From Pseudo-nitzschia pungens (taxonomy: Eukaryota > Bacillariophyta > Bacillariophyceae > Bacillariales > Bacillariaceae): 64,000 nt of DNA. The notes beneath the pieces are model-generated. The model saw nothing but the letters and a program-made list of their open reading frames with translations, was not told the origin of the DNA and made no database searches. The DNA lies in the NCBI GenBank assembly GCA_037355855.1, contig CM074760.1, forward strand, positions 1,108,501 to 1,172,500, read 5' to 3'. Below, piece after piece: positions 1 through 9,074 of the stretch. Position 1 is the stretch's first letter; the number at the start of each line of letters is the position of its first letter. Both the position numbers and the translations under genes were made by a program.

Positions 1-21
1 CAAACAAAAGCAGACCACACA

Positions 22-1371
22 ATGCGATTGGAAATGATTGCCCAGCAGGCCTCGGCAGCAGTTCGGATGAGTCACGTCCTTCGCCAAACATATACCAGAG
101 ATAACCAACGCAAGAGTCTCTCGGACGTTTTGCGTCTCTTTCAGTATTGTCACGCTGTTACAAGTTTAACTCCCCACTTTTTGATGACCAAGGATCTTTG
201 GGTTTCATATTGGAGAAATCACGAAACCAGGGCAGCAGTAGTCAACTTTTGTGTCTGCATACCCTTCCTATCAGCCACTATTGGCGTGGTAGGTCATGGT
301 ACGAATAGTTTCTTCGATCTCTTTCAAGATGTATCACCTGGTAGGACTTTATTGATGCTAGCGAGGGCCTTGGAAGGAGCGAACATGAACATTGCAAATG
401 TAACATCGCCTGAAGCAATTGCAACTATAATCAAGAAACTACAGAAGTCGCACACTGAAGAACTTTTGGAAAATACCTTTTTGGGTTTATGTGTCGGCAG
501 TCTTGGGGTGTTAGTAATAATGTTGAATTATGTTGACACGAAATCGAGCATATCGTGGGATAAAATTTCGCTTCCATTACTTGGTGGCAGGTTTCCATTG
601 GTCGGTGATGTATTGGCAATATCCATATTCACCCTTCTACTGGCAATCATGGAATACCATCAATCGAACATGAGGGCTTGGGTTTTGTGGACGGCTCTAG
701 TTCCAACATCAACGTTTTTCCCTGCACTAATACTTTCGATCTCACACAACACAGCTCGACTCGTCACGGGGACACCATCGCCAGCGGCATTCGACATGAC
801 AAAAGTGGCACGATTAGTCGAGCCCTGCATGTTTGGTTTGCGATACAGCATGTTGATGACCTACTTTGGTGTGATGCCTACATTGGACGCTTCAGTCGCC
901 ATCAGTTTGGTGCCACAGACATCTCGAATGTACTTGAAGAATTCGTTGCTCGATCACACACCTCAGTCAGCCTTTTTATTTTGGTTGGCAGCGAAGAGCT
1001 CCTTCTGGGTATTCAAGATAAAGATGCTGTTGTTTGATGGCAACTTGGACTGGAGAGCCTTGAAGTCGGCGGTCACTGTTGAAAGTGCTCAAAAGTTTTT
1101 CACTTCGACTCCCGATGCAATTGCTTTGTCAAGAGTCTTAGATGATATTGCCGCATCATTCATGGCAACGGCAAGTTTAATGATCACGAGTTTCGTTATC
1201 AATAATTTCTTCAATCTCGGTATAACAGTGGGAGAGTATATTTCACACACAAGCAAGAGAGAGTTGAGTCCCGAGGGTATAGCAAGAGGAACGGCCAAAG
1301 AATACTCATCAGTGGGTATTTTTGCCTTCGGTAGTTGGGCGATGATCAATGCGTTTTTGGTTTACATATGA
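22..1371 (+). CDS. Multi-pass membrane protein of unknown function (possibly 5'-partial)
   Basis: This is an open frame of 449 codons. I do not recognise the family. About seven hydrophobic stretches are visible, near residues 72-95, 153-170, 192-213, 220-242, 320-340, 380-400 and 430-449, and the last one ends at the C-terminus. This suggests a polytopic membrane protein whose last helix is terminal. The start shown is the first ATG, but there is no in-frame stop in the 21 bases before it, so the true start or an upstream exon may lie outside the window. Codon use and length argue for a real gene. No catalytic motif was seen. Confidence 0.65.
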   Translation: MRLEMIAQQASAAVRMSHVLRQTYTRDNQRKSLSDVLRLFQYCHAVTSLTPHFLMTKDLWVSYWRNHETRAAVVNFCVCIPFLSATIGVVGHGTNSFFDLFQDVSPGRTLLMLARALEGANMNIANVTSPEAIATIIKKLQKSHTEELLENTFLGLCVGSLGVLVIMLNYVDTKSSISWDKISLPLLGGRFPLVGDVLAISIFTLLLAIMEYHQSNMRAWVLWTALVPTSTFFPALILSISHNTARLVTGTPSPAAFDMTKVARLVEPCMFGLRYSMLMTYFGVMPTLDASVAISLVPQTSRMYLKNSLLDHTPQSAFLFWLAAKSSFWVFKIKMLLFDGNLDWRALKSAVTVESAQKFFTSTPDAIALSRVLDDIAASFMATASLMITSFVINNFFNLGITVGEYISHTSKRELSPEGIARGTAKEYSSVGIFAFGSWAMINAFLVYI

Positions 1372-2195
1372 TTTGCCGACGCATTATTTGGTGCCGAATA
1401 TGAAGATCAAAAACAGAGTAGCATTAGTTTTTTCAAAATTGGTTATTTCGAGTTCCAAACAATTTCGTGAACAGTTCTTTTGCTTGTTGCAGAATGTTCG
1501 GCTCAATCTGCATTCATCGCTACGTTGTTATGGGAAGTAAGGTGGTCAGTTAGTAGCAAGAGTACAGTACGTCATAACTTCCGTAGGTTTCTCTTTTTTG
1601 CATCGAAATCGATCGACATGAGACCCCGAGTGGAAATAGAGGATACTCATCCCCTTATTCCATACCTCTTGCATGAAGCATTTCACTGAACAAATTCGTA
1701 TAAAATCAACACGATACGGTAAGATTACGTTGTGTTCTTTCATGAAAAGTAAACGGTCAAATAGTACGGAATCATTATTTCACAAGCCTCATACTATATC
1801 GACAGTGAGTAAAAACCATAAGAGGAGGGAGCGAATGAGGTTCGTCCCAAGACAGTCACATGATGCAATGTATTGTGCCAATCCACAAAAACACTCTCAG
1901 TGGTGACTTTCTCGAAATTAGAATAAAAAAAGACTTGTTCCAGCACAGCCCCTAGCAGAAATACTTTAACGATCAACGAGAACATACAGATGCAAATTCT
2001 TGCTTACAATCCTTGCAATACTTTAAGTTGGTGAAAATCATGTGAGAATACACTAGTCAGTTATTTCTTGCAACGGTGATGAGAGTGGTTGTGTTGCGAC
2101 ATGAACTAAATAGAGGGAGGAATAGTAAGACAACAAGAGGTATGAAGATTATAAATAAATACACCAATCCTGGGTTGTGGTGGCAGAAGCAAATT
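1372..2195. other. Intergenic stretch, no gene recognised
   Basis: Only short overlapping open frames without recognisable motifs. It holds the 3' flank of the membrane-protein gene and the 5' flank of tRNA-Trp. Confidence 0.5.
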
Positions 2196-2268
2196 GACTC
2201 GTTAGCTCAGTTGGTAGAGCTTCGGATTCCAGACCCGAAGGTCGGGAGTTCAAGTCTCTCACGGGTCA
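2196..2268 (+). tRNA. tRNA-Trp (anticodon CCA)
   Basis: The 73 bases fold into a full cloverleaf. The acceptor arm GACTCGT pairs with ACGGGTC (one G-U), and the discriminator base is A. The D arm GCTC/GAGC contains a canonical internal A box (TAGCTCAGTTGG). The anticodon loop TTCCAGA gives CCA, and the T arm GGGAG/CTCTC carries the B box. The last pair of the anticodon stem (31-39) is A-C, a mismatch. No intron is present and CCA is not encoded. A T-run terminator follows directly. Confidence 0.93.
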
Positions 2269-2280
2269 TTTTTTCTTTTT
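2269..2280 (+). terminator. Pol III terminator of tRNA-Trp
   Basis: Six T, one C, then five T immediately after the discriminator base. This is the expected RNA polymerase III stop signal. Confidence 0.85.
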
Positions 2281-2599
2281 CAAGACACTCGATATCAGAA
2301 TCCATTGGATTCCTAAGCAATATGCTTTTCTGTTGGCTTAAGAATGATCAGATGCTTTTACTGGAGATGAATTCTGGATGAAGGCCTCCATGTAATGTAC
2401 ACAAAGTAGTACATCGACCAAAAGATATTACATGATGCACCATGGTTGAACGACAGTACGCTTCTTTCGGATACGCAATGACTGATTTTTGTATAATTTG
2501 TTCAATTTATTGGTGATACCACGTTTCAAAACCTCAACAAGGCCTGATTTTGAATACTATCCTTTCAAAACTTTGGTGGTGATAATATGATGTTTGGCA
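2281..2599. other. Intergenic stretch, nothing recognised
   Basis: 3' flank of the minus-strand phosphoesterase gene. No structure or coding signal seen. Confidence 0.5.
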
Positions 2600-5065
2600 T
2601 TATATGATTTCAATCTCCCTAACCGGCCCTTCATGAAGCGACTTCCCACGACCGGCTGACAACGGTCTTCTGATCCCCCTCTTTCGGTGCTGCTTCAACA
2701 ACTTCATCTCTTCTTGATCGTACATGGCACCTACCCCACCTTCATCAAAATCATTGTCATCATTGTGTCCCGTAATCTGAAGAATCAAACAAACAACGGG
2801 CACCATCAAAAGAGCTCCCGCAAAGGTAAGCGCAAAACCCTTGATAATCTTTTTCTGCGTCCTTTTCCGTTCTTGAAGCTGAGACTTCAGATTGCTACTA
2901 TTTTTGTGTTTCAATGCCGTCCTTTTTCTCTCTTCCTCTTCTTCATCGAGTTCTTTCTGTGACTTGTAGTTCTCGTAAACGGACGACGGGATTTTTTTCA
3001 CTTCTCCCTTCCCTGGAATGTATCCCTGATATTCCCCGTCCGGCGGCAAGGTCCATATTATTTCCTCCTCGCTTTCATCCACTACCAGGCTGTCATCATC
3101 GTCATCATCTGCTGCTGCCATGTCATCATTGCCCAGTTTTCCGTCAGTGGTTTCCTCCTCTAACTCGTTTGGATCATAGAAATAGGGTACCTTGAACTTT
3201 TCTTCTTCGCTTCCTTTACAGGGATAGGCTTTTCGGACGTACTCCAGCCAGTACAATGTATCTCGTTGCCCTGTAGGCTTCAAGACAAAGTCGTGAAAAT
3301 TAAATTTTTCCAATTTCGCCTTAATTTTTGGAACGTCCACCTCGTGGGTATACAATTTGTATGACTCTGCTGTTTTGACATCGTCTAAATCACCAGCCAA
3401 GACGTAATCTGGAATGATGTTGTGATGACTAAAAGTATTGAAAGTGTTGTTCATTCGACGGATCATCCAATCCGGGACGTTGCCCACATACACGACCTTT
3501 TCCATGTAGGGGGCAATGGCTACAACGTCGTCCAGCGTCATGGCGTCGTGCTTGCCGGTTCCCCGAAGATCGTACCGGAAGGTTCTCTTGGACACAAGCA
3601 TCACCCGGTCTTCGGCTTTTTTAAAAATCTGCGTTCGCACGACGTGATCCCTCCACAATTTCCACAGGGAGTTGTCCGCGTAAATGGAAATGTTGCGGAA
3701 ATAGTCGTGGCCGGGACAGGCCACGATCTGATTCAGTTCCAGTTCCTCCTGCGCATCGTGAATCATCTGCGAGACGATCCTCCCTCCGGCCGTCTGGAGG
3801 CCTTGGCTGCCGTCTTTGAAACCCAGCCGCGACCTCAAGACGGTTTTGCTCGTGTTGAGAAACTCTTGCCGAAATTCCTCCCCGAGTTCGTGGCTCTTGC
3901 CGGACCACCGTTTGGCTCTCTCGAATTTCGGAATGGTCACCCATCCGATCGTATCGAATAGACCGCCGGGTTCCATCTTGTGCACGAAGAGGTCCCTTTT
4001 CACACCTGCGCTGCGCTCGCGCTTGTGTGAGTGTCCGGCAATGAATTGAATGGGCATGTTGGAATCGACGTTTGATCGAATTGCCTGGTAAATGTCGTCG
4101 ATCAGTGGACTGTGGATATCGATTTGTGCCATGATGACAATGGCGTCGTATTTGTCGTCTTCATCGCCGCTATCTCCGCGTCGAAGAACATCCCGAAACC
4201 ACTCTTGCTTTACTGTATCTTCGACAGGAATAACCTCTATCGTTTGGGACGGGCTCGTCACGTCGTACAGAAAACCAAATACCAAAATTGTCGAGTTGCG
4301 CCCCTTCAGGAGCTGATACCGCTCGCCGTAGGGTTTCTTTGTTTCGTTCCAAACGACATTGCTGGTAATATATTTTCCGGGAAAGGCCCGCAATGTGGAC
4401 TTTCTCATGTCGCGCAAAACGTCCGTGTACGTGGCTTCTTGTCGTCCCATCGTCAGAGAGTCCCACGGCATGGCATTTTCGATCGGCAACAGATTGGTAG
4501 CGTTGCCGTCCATGGCCAACCCGGTCCCGTGCAGCCAGTCGCCATTGTTGAAAAGCCACAGATCACCCTTGTCTTCGATCTCGCAGTGTGCCTTGAGATG
4601 TTCGTGGAAAGAAAACAAATCTCCATAGTTGGCGTTTCGATCTGGTTCGTGGGGATGTCCTCCCACGAATGAATGAACATCCGAAACCACTATGATATTC
4701 ATATCGCTGAAAGGAAGGTCGGGTTCGATCGGGGAAACGGCATTCGTTTCTGTCGTATCCGCACCCGATCTGGACGGTCCTTCCTCTGCCGCTGCGGTGC
4801 CTGCTTTGTTCGACTCCGGGTCTTCATCTCCGAGAGCTACGGCCGCCAGAGCTACCGCTGCCGTGAAGAGGAACCGTAATATTACCGACAGAGGTAGTCC
4901 TCTTGAAGTTCGTGTACGAGAGGTGCACCTCGTCGCGTATGTAAGAGCTATTGGCATTCCTATTACTTTGTTGCTGTGGTGCCGTTTGTTTTTGGAAGGT
5001 TGTGCTCTTACAAGTGTGTGTACCACTGATGTGACTGAACTCTCAGAATCAATCGTTCGCATCAT
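2600..5065 (-). CDS. Membrane-anchored calcineurin-like metallophosphoesterase / 5'-nucleotidase family
   Basis: Single-exon frame of 821 codons. The metal-binding blocks of the calcineurin-like (UshA/5'-nucleotidase) superfamily appear in order: SDVH (residues 128-131), NGDW (174-177), TSN (about 234-236) and AGHSHKR (343-349). The overall layout resembles fungal YHR202W-type proteins. A hydrophobic segment near 60-80 looks like a signal anchor, and a second near 745-770 is a C-terminal membrane span followed by a basic tail. The catalytic domain is therefore expected in the secretory lumen or outside the cell. A run of Asp (about 655-662) and an acidic stretch precede the tail. The likely reaction is hydrolysis of a phosphomonoester such as a nucleotide; the substrate is unknown. 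Other Met codons lie downstream of the chosen start, for example before the first hydrophobic segment. Confidence 0.85.
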   Translation of the reverse strand: MMRTIDSESSVTSVVHTLVRAQPSKNKRHHSNKVIGMPIALTYATRCTSRTRTSRGLPLSVILRFLFTAAVALAAVALGDEDPESNKAGTAAAEEGPSRSGADTTETNAVSPIEPDLPFSDMNIIVVSDVHSFVGGHPHEPDRNANYGDLFSFHEHLKAHCEIEDKGDLWLFNNGDWLHGTGLAMDGNATNLLPIENAMPWDSLTMGRQEATYTDVLRDMRKSTLRAFPGKYITSNVVWNETKKPYGERYQLLKGRNSTILVFGFLYDVTSPSQTIEVIPVEDTVKQEWFRDVLRRGDSGDEDDKYDAIVIMAQIDIHSPLIDDIYQAIRSNVDSNMPIQFIAGHSHKRERSAGVKRDLFVHKMEPGGLFDTIGWVTIPKFERAKRWSGKSHELGEEFRQEFLNTSKTVLRSRLGFKDGSQGLQTAGGRIVSQMIHDAQEELELNQIVACPGHDYFRNISIYADNSLWKLWRDHVVRTQIFKKAEDRVMLVSKRTFRYDLRGTGKHDAMTLDDVVAIAPYMEKVVYVGNVPDWMIRRMNNTFNTFSHHNIIPDYVLAGDLDDVKTAESYKLYTHEVDVPKIKAKLEKFNFHDFVLKPTGQRDTLYWLEYVRKAYPCKGSEEEKFKVPYFYDPNELEEETTDGKLGNDDMAAADDDDDDSLVVDESEEEIIWTLPPDGEYQGYIPGKGEVKKIPSSVYENYKSQKELDEEEEERKRTALKHKNSSNLKSQLQERKRTQKKIIKGFALTFAGALLMVPVVCLILQITGHNDDNDFDEGGVGAMYDQEEMKLLKQHRKRGIRRPLSAGRGKSLHEGPVREIEII

Positions 5066-6002
5066 CCAGCAGAAAGAGGCCCAACCGTTATGAAGTTACG
5101 AGTAAGTTACTTGGAAGAGTTTTTTTTAATCGTCGATTTCCTTCTTCCCGATCAAGCCTTCGGATTACATCATCATCATATTACCTACCTTTCTCGTACC
5201 CCAGTACAAAGTGGTCCCGAAGTTTGGAACTGGAATCCGTGTATTGAACGAAGTGATCGAAACATTATTGCACTTTACTTAGTGAATTAGTGAATCGCTA
5301 TAAAGAGAAGCTCCTTAGAGGCTTAAATTGTCACGAGAGAATTGATGACCTTCACTAAAAAATTTCCTCGTGACCACGATTCAACCGAAATCATCACTGA
5401 ATGTGCAAGTAATTAACCTAAGATTACTTTTACTTGTATCGGAATGCAATCTTTGTTAGTACCGGTAGTCTTCCACAATCCCTGTACTTCTCTCAACACG
5501 CGGGCAACGAAGGGGCATGCATTGTGAACACGAAGCAACATTGAAAGCTAAGCTTTAGAGAAAAAAAACACACACACACCTGAGAAAATTGCTTTCTACA
5601 TTTAGGATAGAAGGATGGTAGCAGGAGTAAGGGTTCATTCCTACAGCCCAGATCGAATGAATCCATTATTCAAAGCTATGGTAAATCAATCACTGTTCGT
5701 CGCCTCTGTGATAATATATCAGTACGTGTACGGTGCGACATCGCGTGCGAGCAAGCAAAACGTATCGTTTTGGAATGCGAACGAACGTCGTACCCTCAAA
5801 CTCATCAACGAGATTGAAATGGGAAACCGGAACAGAGAGTTCTGATGAAAACCAAAATCCTCCATTCTATTGATCAACAACAAACAACAGTTGACGAATC
5901 AATCCATTCTTTCGCATGCCGACGAGTTGGAGCCGACGAGTCGGATTGAATGACGACCTTTTTTGTCAATGAATCCAATGCCTTGCGTTTGAAAACGATG
6001 CA
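5066..6002. other. Intergenic stretch with a short CA run
   Basis: Lies between two minus-strand genes. It holds a poly-A/CA tract near 5560-5580 and otherwise nothing I recognise. Confidence 0.5.
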
Positions 6003-7592
6003 TCACTGCATGCCGTAATGCGCAAGAGTTTCGTGCGATGCTTTTGCTTTCGGCTTTGCTCTGTTGCTGCTGGTAGTAGTACCAAGAAACTCGGAGATCT
6101 TGTCCACCACGGCTCCCGCGGTATCTGGATCGGCATGAAAGTGGTGACTCCCCGGCAGAACCTCGTACATCTCCGGTTCCAGACCAGCCACGGCACGATC
6201 GATGCGGTCTTGTTGAAACGGATATCCGTCCTCCGCGGCGAGAAGGCAAACCCTGCATTCGACCCGCCCCAGGATCGACTCGATCTGTTCGGCGGTTAGG
6301 TATTGCAGGGACGGCCACATCAATCGCGCATCGTGCCGGAATCTGTAGCCTCGCAGCCTCTCTTCCTTCTTCTCCCCGTCGCCGCGTTCGTAGACGGGCA
6401 TCGTGGAACGCGTGACCAGTTCGGTGGAGGCTTCCAGCGACAGATACTGGTGTCCACCCGGAGCCATTCGGGCCGATTTCATGCGCCGATCGATCGCTCG
6501 CTCGAGGGAGGGGTAGAGAGAGTGGGGCCGCCCCGGGGGTCCGAACGCCCTTCGATGGATGACGTGCGACCGAATGTGCGCCGCCGCATCCCCGGGCGTT
6601 CCCGGTTCCGGTCCGAACATGTCGAGGCTCACGACGTGGCTGATCTGCTCGGGAAAGACGCCGGCGTAGGTGACCGCCATGCCTCCTCCCATGCTGTGGC
6701 CGACCAGGATCACCTTGTCGTCGTCGTCGCCATCATCATCATCATCACCATCGCCATCACCATCATCGTTCGTAGTGTCGTCCTTCGCGGTGGCAAACTC
6801 TCCCCACCCCAATGCATCGAGCACCTCGGCAATGTAATAGGCGCCCTCGCTCAGGATCGTCGTGGGTCCGTCGACCGGTCGGTGGGACGACCATCCGTGT
6901 CCCGGAAGATCGATCGCCACGAGTTCGGCCCGGTCTCCTAGGTTTTTGACCAATCGAGGTGCGATGTAATGAAAACTGCGACAGTTGTCCAGCCATCCGT
7001 GGAGCGCCAGGATCCTCGTCGTTTTTGAACGCGGAGGTGGTGTGGATTGTTCGTGTCTGCTTCCGTCGTTCTCCAGTACTGCTTGTGATGCTGCTGCTGT
7101 TGTTGTTGTTGTTGTTGTTGTGTTTTCGTTCCGCAACAAATTGCAGTGGGCCCAGCGTTGACCCCTCACAACCATTCCATCGGTGAGCGATAATTCAATC
7201 TCGGTCGCGAGCACTTTTTGCGCGTCCTCCCCGCTGCAAGCGGAAGGAACGACTGCTGCGTTGGTACCGGTGGTGGTGGTGCTGCTGCTGAATCTCCGAG
7301 TTGACCATCTTCCAATCTTCGTGTCGGAACCAACTTCGGTCGGAACACACGGTTCGCCGCGAACGTCGATTCTTCGTTGCCACAAGGACGACGATCCCCT
7401 CGTCCGCAGCACCCGTTTCGGCGCGAATGATCGGCAGCTGCGAGACATCGATAGCAGCAAAAAGAATTGCATCGTTGCCATTGACCAAACTCCGCCGACA
7501 ACGTGCATAGCCAACAAAAAATAATAATGAATTCTTTTCCGTACGGTACTGTATGCGAGAGGTTGGATGAGGCAAGAAAATTTCCGACACAA
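6003..7592 (-). CDS. Alpha/beta hydrolase (serine hydrolase-like)
   Basis: Single-exon frame of 529 codons. The alpha/beta-hydrolase fold is shown by LALHGWLD (oxyanion region, about residues 196-203), DLPGHG (about 228-233), the nucleophile elbow GHSMGG with Ser near 300, and GSHHFH with the probable catalytic His near 497. It most resembles the serine hydrolase-like (SERHL) and epoxide-hydrolase-like group. An Asp/Gly-rich insert of about 25 residues sits just before the strand leading to the nucleophile. The first 120 residues are basic and Ser/Thr-rich, so they could hold an organelle leader. An Ile/Tyr/Phe-rich stretch near 20-50 could be a membrane segment. The substrate is unknown. Confidence 0.85.
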   Translation of the reverse strand: MCRKFSCLIQPLAYSTVRKRIHYYFLLAMHVVGGVWSMATMQFFLLLSMSRSCRSFAPKRVLRTRGSSSLWQRRIDVRGEPCVPTEVGSDTKIGRWSTRRFSSSTTTTGTNAAVVPSACSGEDAQKVLATEIELSLTDGMVVRGQRWAHCNLLRNENTTTTTTTTAAASQAVLENDGSRHEQSTPPPRSKTTRILALHGWLDNCRSFHYIAPRLVKNLGDRAELVAIDLPGHGWSSHRPVDGPTTILSEGAYYIAEVLDALGWGEFATAKDDTTNDDGDGDGDDDDDGDDDDKVILVGHSMGGGMAVTYAGVFPEQISHVVSLDMFGPEPGTPGDAAAHIRSHVIHRRAFGPPGRPHSLYPSLERAIDRRMKSARMAPGGHQYLSLEASTELVTRSTMPVYERGDGEKKEERLRGYRFRHDARLMWPSLQYLTAEQIESILGRVECRVCLLAAEDGYPFQQDRIDRAVAGLEPEMYEVLPGSHHFHADPDTAGAVVDKISEFLGTTTSSNRAKPKAKASHETLAHYGMQ

Positions 7593-8008
7593 ACTTTTTG
7601 GGAAGGGACGGCAATTATTTGCTATCGCACAGCATTGATTGCACGTTCGGTACGAGTATTGAACACCTGTACTTCGTTCAATCGTAGTGTTATTATGTTG
7701 TTTTCTTCTGATCGAGAGAGAGAAGATGACATCATGAATGAATCATAATAATAATAAAATAATATCACCTGTCGTCTTTCATCGTCATCCTGCCGATGAC
7801 AAAATTGGGCTTTTTAATGGAAGGGGGGAAGTGGAGCTGTAATCATAGCATACCGTTAGCCTGACACAGCAACCTTAACCTTGCAGCACTATGCTACAGT
7901 GTGCAAGCGCTGCTAAAGCCAGGTTTTTGTAACTAGTGGTACAAATCCTACACAAGGTCCCTGTCACTTTGCTGTTAGTAGTAGCACCCCATAGCACCCT
8001 TGGAATAA

Positions 8009-8044
8009 GCCTGTTGCTAAGTCTGTTGCTAAGTCTGTTGCTTA
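8009..8044. repeat. 12-bp tandem repeat, three copies
   Basis: The unit GTCTGTTGCTAA occurs three times in a row; the first copy has one change and the last has one change. It lies about 70 bp before the larger 17-bp array. Confidence 0.85.
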
Positions 8045-8112
8045 GTAGCACACAATCTAGCACCTTTTAAACAGTCACTGGAGACTTTGGCCTGTAGCCC
8101 TGGTACAGTTCT

Positions 8113-8311
8113 CTGCACAGGGACCTTAGCACAGCAGGGACTTTAGCACAGGGACCTTACTAGCACAGGGACCTTAGCACAGCAGGGACCTTAGCACAGC
8201 AGGGACCTTAGCACAGCAGGGACCTTAGCACAGCAGGGACCTTAGCACAGCAGGGACCTTAGCACAGCAGGGACCTTAGCACAGCAGGGACCTTAGCACA
8301 GCAGGGACCTT
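8113..8311. repeat. 17-bp tandem repeat array
   Basis: The unit AGCACAGCAGGGACCTT occurs in eight perfect head-to-tail copies at 8176-8311. These are preceded at 8113-8175 by about four degenerate or shortened copies, some missing GCA. The gradient from degenerate to perfect copies suggests recent expansion at the right end. Confidence 0.95.
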
Positions 8312-9074
8312 AGCATCTTGGAGAGGTGAATAATCAACACATCTTCCGTTATGTCTTCAGAATTCCTGAAAGAGCGAGCTCTGTATGATCCAACTGTGCT
8401 TTCGGTACCGGCTAGGTTTGAATCAAGCCTCGCGGCGGCATGCAGTTTAAATAGTAGTACGGTGTGCCGGTATCCAGTAACGTTCAGCATACTTCACTTT
8501 ATTCCTGGTATGCAAGAAGATGCTGTTTCGTGTGCTTTTCTGTCGATTGGAAGTTGCTAGGGCATGTAGCTCCGGTACAGATCCGTACGCCCTGACCCAG
8601 CACCCTCCCCTGCGAACTCCATAGCAACAGTGCCGAACGCTCTCTGCTGTCCCTCTGTTGGATAGTTTCTCATATGAAATCTCACTGTCAGCATGAATAA
8701 AAGCGATGTGCTTCATCTACTACACGTATTGTTTACGTGAAAAACTATAGTTGCCACGAATTTTTCTACCAGTAGACATCACGAAGATTGCCAAGGGAAA
8801 TCGTTGCTATTATTTTCTGTAGTTTACAATAACTTTTTTACAAATTTGACAAATTACTGTACAAAATAATAATGGAAGCGCGACAACAATCAAAGACTTA
8901 CATCCACTGTATCAGTCATGCGTACAGCAGATTCGTTCCTTCCTTACTCTCTGTGAAGGGGATTTTCTACAAAAATTGCGGTTCGATGTTTCGAAGAATC
9001 CCATGTGACGCAGAAGTTTCCGCAACATTTTCTGCTTTGATTCTTGGATGTACTCTCAAATACATATATATATC

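Larger units (their letters stand above)
7593..9074. other. Repeat-rich intergenic stretch
   Basis: No gene recognised. It holds an AT-rich AATAAT microsatellite near 7745-7765, a three-copy 12-bp repeat at 8009-8044 and a 17-bp tandem array at 8113-8311. Short open frames over these repeats are artefacts. Confidence 0.6.

Noticed and set aside
4112..4672. 186-codon open frame on the plus strand
   Set aside because: Antisense to the metallophosphoesterase gene; no family features, and the minus-strand frame has catalytic motifs.
8113..8311. CRISPR-like array
   Set aside because: Units are contiguous 17-bp copies without spacers, and the genome is eukaryotic.
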